Shown in pieces: positions 1 to 12,829 of a DNA stretch of 64,000 nucleotides; position 1 is the stretch's first letter; the number at the start of each line of letters is the position of its first letter. A program made the translations under genes and the position numbers. Source of the stretch: Halichondria panicea (lineage: Eukaryota > Porifera > Demospongiae > Suberitida > Halichondriidae); assembly GCF_963675165.1 (NCBI RefSeq), contig NC_087380.1, forward strand, positions 5,340,071-5,404,070, in the 5' to 3' direction. Below the pieces are notes generated by a model that did no database searches, was not told the DNA's origin, and saw only the letters and a list, made by a program, of their open reading frames with translations.

Positions 1-246
1 GTTTTGCAGAATTTCAATTTCTTATTGCACACGTTATTTCAAGTCATCCAGCTATCTCTAAAAAATGCAATTAAAATCTGAAAACTAGCTTTACAAGTTT
101 TAAACAGGGTTTTCAGCTTCATGATTAGCAATTAACACACTGCATCAATAACACACTTATAGAAATAAGTGTTTTAATCAATGTGCATAAGTAGTGCACT
201 CGCTTAGACTACGCTATAGTGCGTTACGTAACCTCAAGCATTGATG

Positions 247-1321
247 TAGCCTCGATCCCAGGCCGAGTTTTCGCTTTTATAACGGTTAGGCGAACAACTG
301 GGCCTGGTACTAGTTGTCTGCGCATGTGTCAGTCGTTTGTCAGATTCTGAGGAATGGATATTCTCGTTCACTTTCGTGACATTTATATTCGTGTACTATC
401 GTGTACTAGAAGTCAGTTCCCGTTTTATCATTATTGGAATCGATTGGAATGGCTCTTAGCTGAAGCTTCTCTCTTCTCAGAAGCTTATTCTGAAGACTGA
501 ACAACAAGGGAAGAGGTATAAAGCTTTGTCAAGCTTGTTAAGGTCAGATATTTTTGTGTGGGCCCTATGGCTGGCTATGCTATCAAGTCTTGTTCATGTT
601 TGGCAAGAATGTAGGTAGACTATAGTTTCATCATTAATATGGTGGATCAAGTGAAGAGTGTGAGCTAGAGAACTTGGTGCTGCCATCATCAGCTCGTCGA
701 CAATGACACTATAACCGAGAAATTTCTACACGTATTTAAAATGTCTACTTCTCTGTACAGGAGCAATGGCTAATATCCAGCTGTCCCAACAGTGCTCCTC
801 TTGGCTATACTAACGGACGAGACTGGACAGTTTGAGGTAAGGGTTTAACCGTCTTTGGTTTCTTTTAATATTGTCCTATACTCACAGACACAGGACTGGA
901 GTATGACCTGCTCATTCGAGCGTTGCTGGGTAGCTCAGAGACATCAAGAGAATCTACGTTTTCTCAAGTAATGAGTTACGAGTTGGGGCCTAGAATCAGA
1001 GAAGTCCAGCAGCCTGCTAAATCTTTTTGAAACGTAATTTGAAGGCATTCAATCATCCTGAAGTTGCCCTGGGTCACTGTAATTGTGCTGCAGCACAACT
1101 GGCAACTCCCCAGGCCTTTGTGAAGCAGCTCCCTATGTGCATCTTTTGTGTACTCACTCTGTGCATTTTCTGTGTACAAATTTCTATTATTGATTTATTA
1201 AATATTTTTGCCGACCACAAATATACAATGAAAATTTGACGCATGCGCAGACAACTAGTACCAGGCCCAGTTGTTCGCCTAACCGTTATAAAAGCGAAAA
1301 CTCGGCCTGGGATCGAGGCTA
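247..1321. mobile_element. Mutator-like non-autonomous element, copy 1
   Basis: A 1075-bp element with terminal inverted repeats of roughly 80 bp. It begins TAGCCTCGATCCCAGGCC and ends with the reverse complement, GGCCTGGGATCGAGGCTA. It is flanked by a perfect 9-bp direct repeat GCATTGATG (238-246 and 1322-1330). A 9-bp duplication with long inverted ends is typical of Mutator-like elements, so that class is inferred. No transposase is seen inside; the short open frames are not convincing genes. A near-identical copy lies at 50457-51539, which implies recent activity. Confidence 0.85.
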
Positions 1322-1486
1322 GCATTGATGTATCATAAAGTTATAATAGAGAACACCAAGTAGAGAACACTAAGCGAAGGCTCAAGTAAACTGTAATAAT
1401 AATAGTGAACACAACTATAGTCAGTGCCACCGTAACAGTATTAAGGTGTATAGATACCAAGGAATGACTATCTGTGATTATGCGCT

Positions 1487-2110
1487 ATGCCTCGGTGCAC
1501 ATGCGCAAGCGAGGTATACGTGTTTGTGTGTCTGTGTCTGTCGCTAAACTGCTCAAGGATGAATTAAGTGCAAGTAAGAGTTTCTATAGGCTTCTAGTCA
1601 TGTTTACTTGGATTTTAATTTGTGGATTTACAAAATAATGCTTTGTTCTCGAGTTATGCCTAGTTTTGCTTACTTGGAATGCCATTGCAGCCTTTTCAGA
1701 AGAGTCCGTAGCAAAACTTGTTCACCGTACCGAGTGTTACTACTCTACTTAGTAGTTAGCTCTGCACTAGAACGCTAGCTATTGGTAGCTGCAAGAGTGA
1801 GCAGAGAGCTGAGAGGCTCTGCTGACTTGCAGCCATTAATTTTAGACTTGAACTTTTGGCATCGATCGTTTTTAACAACAATAATGGTCGATCATTACCC
1901 ACTATTCGGTTGATTTGCAGCAAAATTAATCATGATCAATGTTAGTCTCATGAATAAGCCGCACCTTTGGTGTCAAAGGTGCGGCTGATTCATGAGACTA
2001 GATCAATGTGTGTATAAAAGCTATAATAATAGTAGTTTTATGTTATGTAGCTTTGGCACCTCCACCGAGGCATCAGCACCCGTGGTGCTTTCATTATTTT
2101 CTGTTAAGCT
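1487..2110. repeat. dispersed repeat, copy 1 (partner at 48144-48620)
   Basis: This stretch begins TGCCTCGGTGCACATGCGCA and is closely similar over several hundred bases to 48144-48620. Near the far end it carries CCACCGAGGCATCAGCACC, so the ends contain a short inverted match (TGCCTCGGTG / CACCGAGGCA). It has no coding potential. Copy 1 contains a 58-bp hairpin insertion that copy 2 lacks. Confidence 0.7.
1943..2000. mobile_element. 58-bp hairpin mini-element with 9-bp target duplication
   Basis: A near-perfect palindrome starting TAGTCTCATGAAT and ending ATTCATGAGACTA. It is flanked by identical 9-bp repeats GATCAATGT (1934-1942 and 2001-2009). The homologous repeat at 48 kb lacks it, so this is an insertion with an inferable empty site. 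The TAG...CTA ends and the 9-bp duplication match the larger Mutator-like family in this window. Confidence 0.75.
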
Positions 2111-2302
2111 GCTACAATGACTAGCATGGTGCATAGGGAAATGTCACTGGCCCACATTGACATTGTAAATTGACACTGTAAATTATTACGATATCAGTAC
2201 TTAATGCTTGAACAATGAATTTCATTAGAGATAAACTATATAGACCTTGCAAACAGAAGAGCCACAAGCTAGTAAAAACACAGCTGTAGATCTATACAGA
2301 AG

Positions 2303-5300
2303 ATGGCAACAAGAGGTAATTGAAGCATAACTACTAGTCTATCAATGTTCCACATGCAGGAGCATGATTATAAAGCATTGATATTATGTTATGGAAAGCC
2401 TATATTATTTTATTGAAACTCCACGACTGTATATACGTACATAAGTCAAGTATATGAAATCGTGTATAATTATGGATGTATTTTTAATCTCCCTTATAGT
2501 TTATGTGGTGTTGTAATTAAATGATACATACATGTAACCCAATAATGCCATGCATGCAGGCCAGTACAACAACCAATATTCTCATGTACAAGCTAGCAAC
2601 TATCCACTGGCACCAGGACCAACCAGGTCTAGATCTAGCCCACAATATGGACATGGATATGGATATCAACCATTGCACGGACACCCACAAGAACAAGGTG
2701 AACTACATAGTTACCCTCACCTCATAAAACGTTTCTAGCATTTATTATACTATGCATCTTCACTAACCCTACTAATTTAATAGAGTGAAAATGAAAGTAC
2801 CCTTTACAAGCAGTGAACACCGCTACCTACTCACATTAAGTACATTTACAAGCATTTAAGTAAGCTTTACAAGCTGTGAAAAGGGTACTTTATAAAGATG
2901 TGAAAAGGGTACTTTATAAAGATGTGAGTAGCATTTATATGCGTTTAAGTACCCTTTCAAGCAGTGAAAACGTTACTCACATCTTGAAAGGACCCTTTAC
3001 AAGCATTTAAGTACCAAGCATGCACTGCATGGCACTAGTTGGATATAGCCAAAAAGTAAACCGCGGTAGGGTTAGCCACACTTCACTAAATGATTATACT
3101 GCTCATTTTGTTAGTGACGTGAAGTGGCCATCATGCAATAATTACAAGCCAAAACATAAAACATGGCTATAAGCCTATGGTTTATAATCGTTGTGCAGTT
3201 ATAGGGATAGTGATGTGGCGCACACATGCAAACACAAGTGTTTATTCATTCTGCCAAAGCCAAACAGAAATTGTTGAGGTTCCATGATTATCTCCAGATA
3301 GCAGACCACTAATTTTATCAGCTACTACAAATCACAAAACCTCCAAACAACATCTATTAAAGTTCCCATGCAATACGTATCAAGAAGTATTGCTAAACAC
3401 GGGCAAACCCACTGCCAATCCTATGTAAAACCTACTGGTTTTACTGGTTTTACTAATATAGTGTGAAAGTTTTGAGGCACTTATATTTCGTGGAATGGCC
3501 TCTTGCACGTTTTAGCAGATAATTCTAATAATTTTTGTGTAGGAATGCTAACCGACGAAAACAGCGAAAATTAAACCCCCTCGAAAATTCTGCGCTATAC
3601 TGTACATACCAATAGACCACAGTCCCACAGTATGCGGAGTATACAATGTAATTACACTGAAGGAAAAACAACAGCCTTAATCGGCTCAGTATAAAAACAA
3701 AAAGCACTTGTAACCCTCAGCGCTATAGTAGCTATAATATTATAGTAGGAAAAGAGCTTGCACACAGTGACTGTTGCACAATCGTTTTAATGCATGGAAT
3801 ATCTACACATGAAAACATAATTGCATGCTCTCCGATGCATTCTGCCTTTTACAAATGTCACTAGAGCACCTGCTGCTTTCAACAAGGCAGAGCTCGTTTT
3901 GTGTGCAGTGTCACTGTGTATATATAGTAAGTAGTATGCATGGGTATCATCTTGTATGAGTAGCTGCTCAGCGGAAAAGTAGTGTGGGCTGAAAGCCTGC
4001 TATAGGTCTGGCTTTCACAGTCACATCCTTACTTCCCTTCACGAAGGCTGCATGGTTGGAAATATACCGTATAGCCGGTAATTTTCAGGGGACAAATATT
4101 TATGACCACGAATATTTTACCCACAAATGAAGCAACCTTGACTACCTTTACCTGCAGTGCAAGCAGCAACCATGAACCACGAATATTTTGTTTCCGAAAA
4201 TTGCCGGCTATACGGTATATTTCCAGCCAATGCAGCCCACAAACACATTCCAAAACAGCAGGGGTTGACAGCCATGAGAGGGCAAGCTTTACCTGGCATA
4301 GTATAATTATAACACTTGTATATTCTGCAAGGATTTATGGCAACTAATATTTTCGAGGTTTTCGAGGATTGACCGAGAAACATGAAAATTTAGTGCCCTG
4401 AAAATTAACCAGTATTGAACCCTCTCTACTGTAGGGGTGTGGTCATTTGAACCTCTATCCTCGAGAATTTTTCTCGAATTGTTTAGTTTGGGCAATCTGC
4501 AAAAATTTAGTGCCTTGAATAACTCGCTATACGGTATAATACTTATCAATTATTAAACGTATTGTCAATATGCAGACTACTCTGAGACGAGTATGGCTTA
4601 TGGTCAAGCTAGGGAAAACAACGCCCACACGTATGCTAATCATCACACACCAGTTGCACCACAACCAAAGCCTAGGACAAAACTTTCACAAGGTATCACA
4701 TTTATACATTCATACATTACTTTATATCCAAGTATATAGAAGGAAGAAACATGACTGAGGGTGTGTCATACAATACGCATAATTTTGGACAACAGGCTCC
4801 AATCCAGAGTGCCCAAGATCAACGGACAAACCAAGGTATGGCACCGTTTATTATAGCACACCCTATTGCTTGCGAAGTAATAATTATACAGGCTTAAGAC
4901 TGCACTTAATACACCTCACATACTATTGTATAGTGCAAGAAATTTATATATAATATACATGCAGTGGAACCCCTCTATAACGGACACCTTTGGGGAACAA
5001 TGTTTTGGCCTTTATACAGAGGTGGCCTTTGTTGAGAGGTTGTTTTGTACACAAACTGTTCATTTGGGACCTGCATGGGTGCCTGGCCGTTATAATTATA
5101 GCAGCTGGCCTTTATTCGAAGGTGGTTGTTAACCGAGGTTCCACTGTATAGTTATATATATATAGACACTGTTTCGGAGGTGCATATGTCTATGGGATTT
5201 AGAAGCCCAAAGGCACTGCTTTAGTATAATTATAGCGTGTAGCGAGGGTACAAATTCCTGAGGCAGAGGGCTTCTAAATCAATCACGACAAAATCTGACA

Positions 5301-7959
5301 AAACCCCGACAAAACAGTGTCTAAATACTGAGTCTAGTGTGCATGCGCAAACCATGCCCTCAAGGTTTAATTGACTATACAATACAACAACTTGACAACG
5401 GGTAAGTTGCAGATATACAAGTCTCACAGTAATGTATATACCTCGTCTGAGGCACTTTTCCCATGTGTATTTACTAGTGTCTAACTCATGCAAGGCGGCT
5501 ACCTTGTCGCATACATTTGTATCCCACAATAATTTAATTTGGCTTTTATTTGAGGCCTGTATACAATTCCCATTGAAATTGCGGCGTTTAATTGAGTAAA
5601 TCGCATAACGTTTTCTTAGCCATAAAATTGGCCAAAACGCAATATGCTCACATATATTTTTAGCTTTACTGTATCATACATAATTATCTATGCATAGGAC
5701 CACTTGACCAGACAGCAGTGCTAGAGACTTTAAGTGGGCAAGACACAAAGCTGGAGAAAAACAATACAGGAGAGATTACATACAGTGAAGGTATGTATAT
5801 ATACATACGCGTATACGTATATGAAAGCCTTGCGCAGAGTGTACTTAAGTACAATTTTGAGAAGGAGAGTATAGACACTTGCTAGAGAGAAGAGAGTAAG
5901 ATCTGCATGGATATAAAATGTATACAACTATGGATACGTATAGATCTACATTATTGGTCAGAATCAGCCTCTCCAGAAACAGGGTACACACGGTGCAAGG
6001 TTATTCTAATGATTGGCACATAAGAAAGGGTTTGTGTATTCAGATAAGTTTATGAACAGTGTAAAACTTCACCGTGAGACCAGAAGTGGTCCATGCAGAG
6101 AGTCTTGTATTGATGTATATACTAGAGTTTAGATAGAAGCGCTAGGGGTAGAAAAGTAGCTAGCTGGAGACCTATTGTATATATATATAATGATTGTTTT
6201 GTAAATTAAGAAGCATAGTTGAATAACAGTCGTGTAGAGCTTACTGTGGGATGAGAAGTCATTCAGAGAGTCTTGTACTGATCGATGTAGAGTACTTGTA
6301 CTGAATTTAGAGCGAACTGCTGGAGTGGAGAACAAGTTTTGAACCATTTATCGACTATTCGCCACTACCACTATATTTACCACTACCACTATAATTATAT
6401 CACCACTGCAACTAACAGCTATAATACTGTATCGCATCTCAGAAATGCATATGCCATGCTCAGGAATGCGAAATTGGGTGTAGCTACATTCGGTTAATCT
6501 TTATTACCTCTACTATTTGTATAATTCCGAGCGAAGCGAGCCTATATAAATTCAATCGAGATCAATCGTGATGGTAGTCTCGCGCCAAAAACGCACCCGT
6601 ATGATTATTCTATGCACAATATAGAACTCAGACCAGAGTCACATGGATCCCGAATCGAAAGAACTGACCATGCCCCCGTAATTGAAAATCCTAAACCAGG
6701 TATACACATCATTACTTGGTATAATTATACCATCTATTTTCAATACACATGCAGGAAACGACAGCAGAGATGACCAAACCAAAGAGGCTGCTGACGTTAT
6801 ACAAGGCCAAAAACCAAAAATCGTAAGACTCATGATTATATTGGCTGTTAGCAGGAGCACATATATACGCTTATAATCGAGTAAGCGCTATATAATAATC
6901 CAGTTTCTACTGTATGGGGGGGATAGCAGTAAGGATGCTCCTGCTATTAGGTATACCCATATATCCAAGAACTCAGGTCACACTGAGCTTTTACGCCCAA
7001 AAGTTGTCTTTAGCAGTCTTTGGATAAATATGCATATACACCACCAGTATTTAAGTAGCTAGTGTGTCTCATGTACATTGATGACAATTGAAGGTGCAGA
7101 TGTATAGGGCCAGAGGCCACACATAACTTAGTTCACTATAAGCCCATGTACCCACCCATGCACATACATATAGCACACACAATTGCTGACTCTAGCTGTG
7201 GAGCCCAGGGAGATGATAACTGAAAACAGAAGCTACCACAACGAAATCAGTGGGATCGAAGCAATAAAAAGGCTTAAGGTTTTCCGAAATTGCTGCTACC
7301 TCACACGCTACAGTGAAATTCAGAAGTGTTACATACTTTCTGTATGCATGAGCGATGAAGACTTGCAAAACGAAATTTATAAGCATTTTGAGCTGAAAGT
7401 TTCTGATGAGGGAATACGAATTCTAGAACACAGACCATTTGCAAATTTAGTGGAATTGCTTACGCATTACGAAAATAACAGACTCGGCTCAGCCTTCCCA
7501 ACAATTGGAAAATGCATTACCCTAAATGCCTACAGGGAAAGAGTCAGAGAGAAACATAAGAGGCAACCACAACAAGTACACCTACAGCTACATCAAGAAC
7601 AACAAGCTCAACCACAACAACAAACGCAACAAGCACCAATACAAGCACAACAACAAGCTCGGCTACAACGAGCACAAATACAAGCACAAATTCGAGAACA
7701 TCAAGTACAAATACAAGAACAACAAACGCAACTACAAAAAGTGCTACAACAACAATTACAAGCCCAAAAAGATTCACTACAACAAGCACAAATACAAACA
7801 CAAGTACAAGAACAACAAGTTGAAATAAAACAACAACAGGGTCACCTACATGAACAACAAAATCAACTGCAAGAAACAGTTCAGCAACAACAAGCACAAT
7901 TACAACAACAAGCGCAGCAAATACAAGCACTACAACAACGCAAATGTAAAATATTTTAG
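2303..7959 (+). CDS. SH2-domain protein with low-complexity N-terminus, Gln-rich linker and CaaX-like C-terminus (paralog A)
   Basis: Eight exons, joined by eye and consistent in phase: 2303-2315, 2560-2697, 4576-4692, 4740-4835, 5698-5790, 6625-6699, 6755-6822 and 7174-7959; 461 residues. Exons 2-6 are symmetric phase 1, each joined through a shared first-codon G. The N-terminal 200 residues are Tyr/Gln/Asn/Pro-rich and probably disordered. Residues about 219-315 match an SH2 domain: a YHNEISGIEA start, then YLTRYSE (equivalent of FLVRES, keeping the phosphotyrosine-binding Arg), CYILSV and KHFELKV. Residues about 327-455 are Gln-rich and may form a coiled coil. The protein ends CKIF, a plausible geranylgeranylation box. 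Inferred role: membrane-anchored phosphotyrosine adaptor. Paralogs lie at 10659 and 33398. The SH2 call is strong; the first exon (13 coding bases) is supported by the same arrangement in the paralogs. Confidence 0.8.
2775..3010. repeat. cluster of direct and inverted short repeats in intron 2
   Basis: Units such as AAGTACCCTTTACAAGCAGTG, AAAGGGTACTTTATAAAGATG (twice in a row) and GTACCCTTTCAAGCAGTG alternate on both strands. The result is a degenerate direct and inverted array lying in intron 2 of the first SH2 gene. I see no coding role. Confidence 0.6.
4057..4225. mobile_element. 169-bp inverted-repeat element (MITE)
   Basis: Ends TGGAAATATACCGTATAGCCGG and CCGGCTATACGGTATATTTCCA are inverted copies of each other, with similarity extending to about 29 bp. 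Related CGTATAG-type ends occur elsewhere in the window (31192, 38365). The element lies in intron 2 of the first SH2 gene. Confidence 0.65.
4972..5146. mobile_element. 175-bp element with CAGTGGAACC ends
   Basis: Begins CAGTGGAACCCCTCTATAACG and ends GAGGTTCCACTG, giving a short terminal inverted repeat. It lies in intron 4 of the first SH2 gene and has no coding capacity of note. Confidence 0.6.
5196..5280. mobile_element. 85-bp palindromic-ended element (partner at 60171)
   Basis: Ends GATTTAGAAGCCC and GGGCTTCTAAATC are perfect inverted copies. A related element with the same ends lies at 60171-60249 inside the KDZ gene. Both are intronic. Confidence 0.55.
7565..7945 (+). repeat. CAA-rich trinucleotide tract encoding polyglutamine-like linker
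   Basis: A long imperfect run of CAA/CAG/GAA/GCA codons inside the last exon of the first SH2 gene, giving Gln with interspersed Ala, Ile, Val, Glu and Leu. The corresponding tract in the third gene is shorter (39330-39500) and the second gene lacks it, so the linker is expandable. Confidence 0.8.
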
Positions 7960-10570
7960 CTTGAGACAGTACATATACTATTATGCCCCAGTGCACATGT
8001 GCTTTTGTGTGCGTGCATGTGTAGTTATAACTATATTTGCATATGAAATTTGCCACTTTGGAGGTCTAATTGTCACCTACATAATTATTTTGGAGGATAA
8101 TAAATGGAATGCCTGCATGCATGTATGGAGGGTTATGCTGGAGCTATTATCAGTCTACCACCACTATGAAACTGGCCCTTTATGACAGGAGAATAAAGTT
8201 AAGATGCCGCTGCTCTCGGTTGAGTAATGCACTTGCTATGTTTGTGCATTACGTAACCTCGAGGCACTATTACATCATCCTTGTGCACCATGCACATTAA
8301 ACGCTATATAATTATAGTTGTGATAAAAAAATAGAATTATCCGCAAGATAATACATAAATCTACTAGCAATAATTATATAGACAGACGCATGTGCACTCT
8401 GAGTGCATGACTATGTCCGCTAGAACTGTATTAATGCAGATTTGTGAGCACTAGACGATAATTGCTCTTTAGATATATTTTTTGTAATCCAGCAAAACTA
8501 TAAGATCGCAAAATACGTACCTAAAATAACAGCAGCACTCTTACAGTAGGCTAACAGACAGGCACCCATGTTCAAGTCATAATTATACTGAAGGCTTGCT
8601 TGTGTTTTGAGAGTATAGCTTCTCGGAATAAGATTGGAGTGCAGCTGCATGGGTATAGTATAAAACAAATTCAAGATTTGTAAAAACGAGACTATATAAT
8701 AATTATTATATAGTTATATAGTGGTCACATGCAAGAAATTTCCTTGGTACGAAATCTTTCAAATAGTTATGTACAAATGCAGTATTGCATGAGCTGCCAT
8801 AGATTCACAGTATGTCTCTGTGTAAACACCAGACTTATTCCAGAGGCCAGGTAACTCTGAAGTTATAATCTATAGGCTCGCACAAAGTCATTCCAAACGG
8901 CTATATAGCTACCGTATAGCTTTTAATTTTTTTCTGCTGTTTTCAAAGAACCCTCGAATGCACGAAAATTAGGTCTACGTATATAAAAGGTCTCACCTTA
9001 GGAAGAGTCCAATGTACAACGGTATATATATATAATTATACCAACTGAAAGGCAACTTTCCAACAGGAATGTTATCAGATGCTCCACCCACTCCACCGAC
9101 CCCCCAGACTCTGGGGCAAGGCTACGGAACTCAGCATCTATGGGTGCAGGAGATAGTTTTTCATTAGGTTCATCTGAAATAGAGACATTCGTCAATAATT
9201 ATGCAAGTAAGTGTACAAAATAGTGCAGAGCACAATAATGAGAAACTAGGCTCCCTTTGACCTACACTCTTTTATAGAGATGGTAACTGTTCGACTGTCT
9301 ATAGGGAGATACACATAATTATTGTATAAATTACACATTCCTCTAGGCTCTATGGTCTGATATTGTATCAGATGTGCACACATTCGAATTCCCATCCCTC
9401 TCATTAGGACTTATATATAATTATAGTAATACTATAATCTCTGCCCCCATCAAATAAATTGAACTATACAGGTCTAAGATTTATAATTGGTTGCTGCTTG
9501 CACATTGTTGAAGGCACGTCTGGATTTCTGAGAGTGGATATTGAGCTCTCCTAGGTTGACACCCACCCCACATGCATACTTCGTTAACTGTGATGTCACT
9601 CATGCATAGGGGGGAAACTTTGGCTGCAGGCCAGGGAGAGCGGGGAAGAAATATGGTGCCCGTTTAGGAATACATGCAGTGGAGATTAGACCTTCTATAG
9701 ATTTTGATATCATGCATGCATAGGATAGAGTTACTGCACCCTCCAAAAAATAGCGAGTGTGCATGGTCTCTTTGGATAATGAGCGGAGTAAAATGAGAGT
9801 ATACATATAATTATTTGAACCATTATAGCTCATGAATCACTCCTGTCAAGATACAACTGATTCATGAGACTAATTGGACCACAAGTAAATGCGGAGGTCA
9901 TGCATGCATCACAATCATGTGAGAATCTATGTAAGAGTATGAACACATGCACACACACAACGAAGAATCTTCACCTTCCAGTACATAGTTCCCATGCATG
10001 CAGGACCTGACTTGACCACCATCGACCGCCAGGTTGTCAGATCTAGTACCATAGATATATACAAGAAGCTATTTGGATAAGACTAAGTGCAACATTTTAA
10101 GCTTAATTTTTTACTGTTTTAGCAATCCTCCACAAAAATTAGGTCCACGAAATACTTAGCTACATGTAATGGAAGCGGGCGCAACGTCATTGACCAAATA
10201 GCGCGAAAATGATTCAACAAGATATTTTTAGAACTTTCACGAAAATTCAAAATGCTGTGCTATTTATAATAATTATCATAATTAGGGTTATAATCTAGTG
10301 AACACAACAAATAGTATGTATGGTAGCTATGGCAATGACACTGGCCGAGTGATAAGTACACAGTTAGTATATGTGTGTTCAGTATATTACTCTAGAGCCG
10401 TTTGAACAATGATTACGTCATTGTGATGTATTTGGGGATAGGTTAGAAATGTATTCACCTACTTATATACACCTACACTAATTAAGCATGTTATGTGTTC
10501 TGAGAGTTAGCTTCTCAGTCAATTAAAAGGTCAACTATAGCTGGGTAATTGATCACATGGAAACCATTAC
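7960..10570. other. intergenic region between SH2 paralogs A and B
   Basis: No convincing gene. The segment 8540-8690 is similar to sequences at 12830-12925 and 30745-30880, i.e. a 3' flank that was duplicated along with the SH2 genes. The segment 8995-9195 has a related copy at 30975-31150. On the minus strand 8998-9195 stays open for 65 codons, but the copy at 31 kb does not keep the same frame, so it is not called coding. Confidence 0.55.
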
Positions 10571-10574
10571 TCAT

Positions 10575-10625
10575 ATTCATTGGTCATGCAGATAGCAAGG
10601 GGCGGTGAAAATCCATGCAGTCAAA
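10575..10625 (+). promoter_or_regulatory. conserved upstream block of SH2 paralogs B and C
   Basis: The stretch ATTCATTGGTCATGCAGATAG followed by CAAGGGGCGG, about 60 bp before the start codon, has a counterpart (GTTCATTGGCAGTATAGCAAGGGGCAG, at 33330-33357) at a similar distance upstream of the third gene. ATTGG is a reverse CCAAT box. It may be a core promoter element or simply recent duplication; the sequence alone cannot separate these. Confidence 0.4.
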
Positions 10626-10658
10626 GAAAAGCAGTTGAATGTGTTCATAAACATTAAG

Positions 10659-12693
10659 ATGGCAACGGAAGGTAAGTGAGGTACAATGTAAGCATTATCT
10701 ACTGATAATAAAGGTACAGAGAGCCTAAGAATTGGAGCGTGAAGCTACATAAATAAAGCTAATTATCATGTGTTTACATATACATGCATGCAGTACCACC
10801 TCAGTTTGTTAAATCAAGTCATGACAGTAAGACATGCATGTTATACTCAGAGTACAACCAATGTAGCCCGACAAACCAGCACCTTACTACAGCAGCGACT
10901 TCTCAACAGCACTAACAACCAGCCCACAACAGTCACTGTATGGAAACCTATCACCATCAATTAGCCAAGGTAAACTTTGCTATAACGGTAGTCAGCTCAA
11001 TTCATAATTGATGCAGTAATGAGTATGTATACAGAATAATATATACTAATGACTATATAGACAGCATAAATATTCATACGTAACTGTATAGTACAATCAT
11101 ATATTTTATGTGTGCATGTATTATATACGCAGGTCAGTACAACAACCAATATTCTGAGGGACCAGCTCATAATTACAGCATCAGCTACCTACCAGAAACA
11201 ACTGAATCTAGCGGAGAACATCAGTATGTAAACTTTCCACAAAGTCTTCCATATCAAGGTCAATTTAGTCAATCATTACTATAGTTATAGTTACATGTAT
11301 ATGTACTTGGCCACAAGCAAATATATAGTGACAACAACAATCTTCAAAGACGTACTTGCAACAAACAACACTCAAGCTAATTGTCTTTCTTATAATTATA
11401 TATGCAGTGAATACACATCATGATCCAGCTAGGGGAAACAACACCCAAGGCCAATGGACAAATGAAGGTATGGACAGTTTATTAGCTACACCGTATTGAT
11501 TGACTCATAATGTCATATCCTCGCATATATAAACTGTACACAATCATACCCATGCAATATCTATATAATAATAGGACCACCCAACCAGCCTATTACTAAA
11601 GCTGACAGTGAGCCTTTCAATGGGCAAGGTACAGAGGTGGCAACTAACCATACAGGAAAGAGTACCCACAGTGAAGGTGACAAAACAAGTGGAAAAAAAA
11701 GACTGTGTACATGTACGTTTTATCCACGATTGCATGCACCAGAATTCAGAACAGAAACACATGAAATCAGCAAAAAAAACTGACCCTGACCCAGAGATTG
11801 AAAATCCTAAACCAGGTACTTTCATATATACTTATCATGATCAAGCAATACAAAACAATTTATACACAATGTCATGCAGCAAATAACAAAGAAGGGGAGG
11901 GCGAAACTGCTCGAGCTCTACAAGACCAACGACCAAATATCGTACGTTTAACCATAATTATACTACTTAAAAATGTTATGTATACTCCAAAGAGTTGCTA
12001 TAGAGTGAACACAATAAAAATGTATGCTCTACCATTAGTTACTTGCAGTAGTGCATGAATGTGATAAAACAATAGCCATCTATACATAGCGACAAAATTT
12101 GTTGCTGCTATGACACCATACATAAAACCTGAAACCATGCGTACATTATTACCTGAAACAATGCATGCGCACATAATAATGTACGCATAGTTTCAGGTTC
12201 ATGTTATGATATACTACATGTATAGCACACAGAAATACTGACTCTAGCTGAGGAGCCAGAAGAGGAGATAACTCAACACAGAAGTTACCACAATGAAATC
12301 AGTGGGGAGGAGGCCAAGAAAAGGCTCAGAGTTTTCAGCGATCACCACTACCTCACTCGCTACAGTGAAAATTGGAAGTTTTACGTACTTTCTGTGTATA
12401 TGAGCGATGAAGATTTAGAAACCGAGAAGTTTAAGCATTATAAGCTGAAGGTTTCTGGCGAAGGAATAAGAATTCTAGACCACAAACTGTTTGAAAGCTT
12501 GGAGATAATGCTCAAGTACTACGAAAACAACAGGCTTGATCCAGCCTTCCCAAGAATTGGAGTTTGCCTCACTGAGGAGGACTACAAGATAAGAGTCAGA
12601 GAGATACGTGATCGACAACCGAATCCTGACCCAGCCCCACACATTGAGGAACCGCAAGCACAACAGCCCAACATCAAATGTACAATAATATAG
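10659..12693 (+). CDS. SH2-domain protein with CaaX-like C-terminus (paralog B)
   Basis: Eight exons in consistent phase: 10659-10671, 10880-10969, 11133-11258, 11408-11467, 11575-11676, 11750-11815, 11880-11941 and 12226-12693; 328 residues. It starts MATE, as its paralogs start MAT. The N-terminal 173 residues are low-complexity with scattered tyrosines, including a YVNF motif, a good GRB2-type SH2 ligand (pY-x-N) by general rule. The SH2 domain spans about residues 192-288 (YLTRYSE with the binding Arg, FYVLSV, KHYKLKV). The Gln-rich linker is absent and the protein ends CTII. Relative to paralog C, exons 2 and 6 use displaced acceptors that step around a frame disruption (an in-frame TAG near 10864 and an A8 run at 11772), so they may be under relaxed constraint. 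No in-frame stop is needed in this model. Confidence 0.75.
12126..12199. mobile_element. hairpin element in last intron of SH2 paralog B
   Basis: AACCTGAAACCATGCGTAC and GTACGCATAGTTTCAGGTT form inverted arms, separated by a loop containing an additional partial copy (ACCTGAAACAATGCATGCGC). Not seen in the corresponding introns of the other two genes. Confidence 0.55.
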
Positions 12694-12829
12694 CTATACA
12701 CTGTAAACAGACTTTTGTGAGCAGTAGACAATTACTCACATTATAATCGCTCACATTATTTTTTTTAGATCTATATTATTTTGTAAAAAAGTGTTTAAAT
12801 TAATCCAGCAAATATAACTAAAGCACTCT

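Noticed and set aside
976-1325. Open frames of 67-86 codons repeated identically near 51194-51552
   Set aside because: They lie inside two copies of the same non-autonomous transposon; their conservation reflects recent copying, and they include the inverted end sequence.
7544-8056. 170-codon minus-strand open frame rich in Val/Leu
   Set aside because: It is the antisense of the CAA-rich Gln tract of the first SH2 gene; low complexity alone explains its openness.
8998-9195. Possible minus-strand exon duplicated at 31 kb
   Set aside because: The related block at 30975-31150 does not preserve the reading frame, so coding constraint is not supported.
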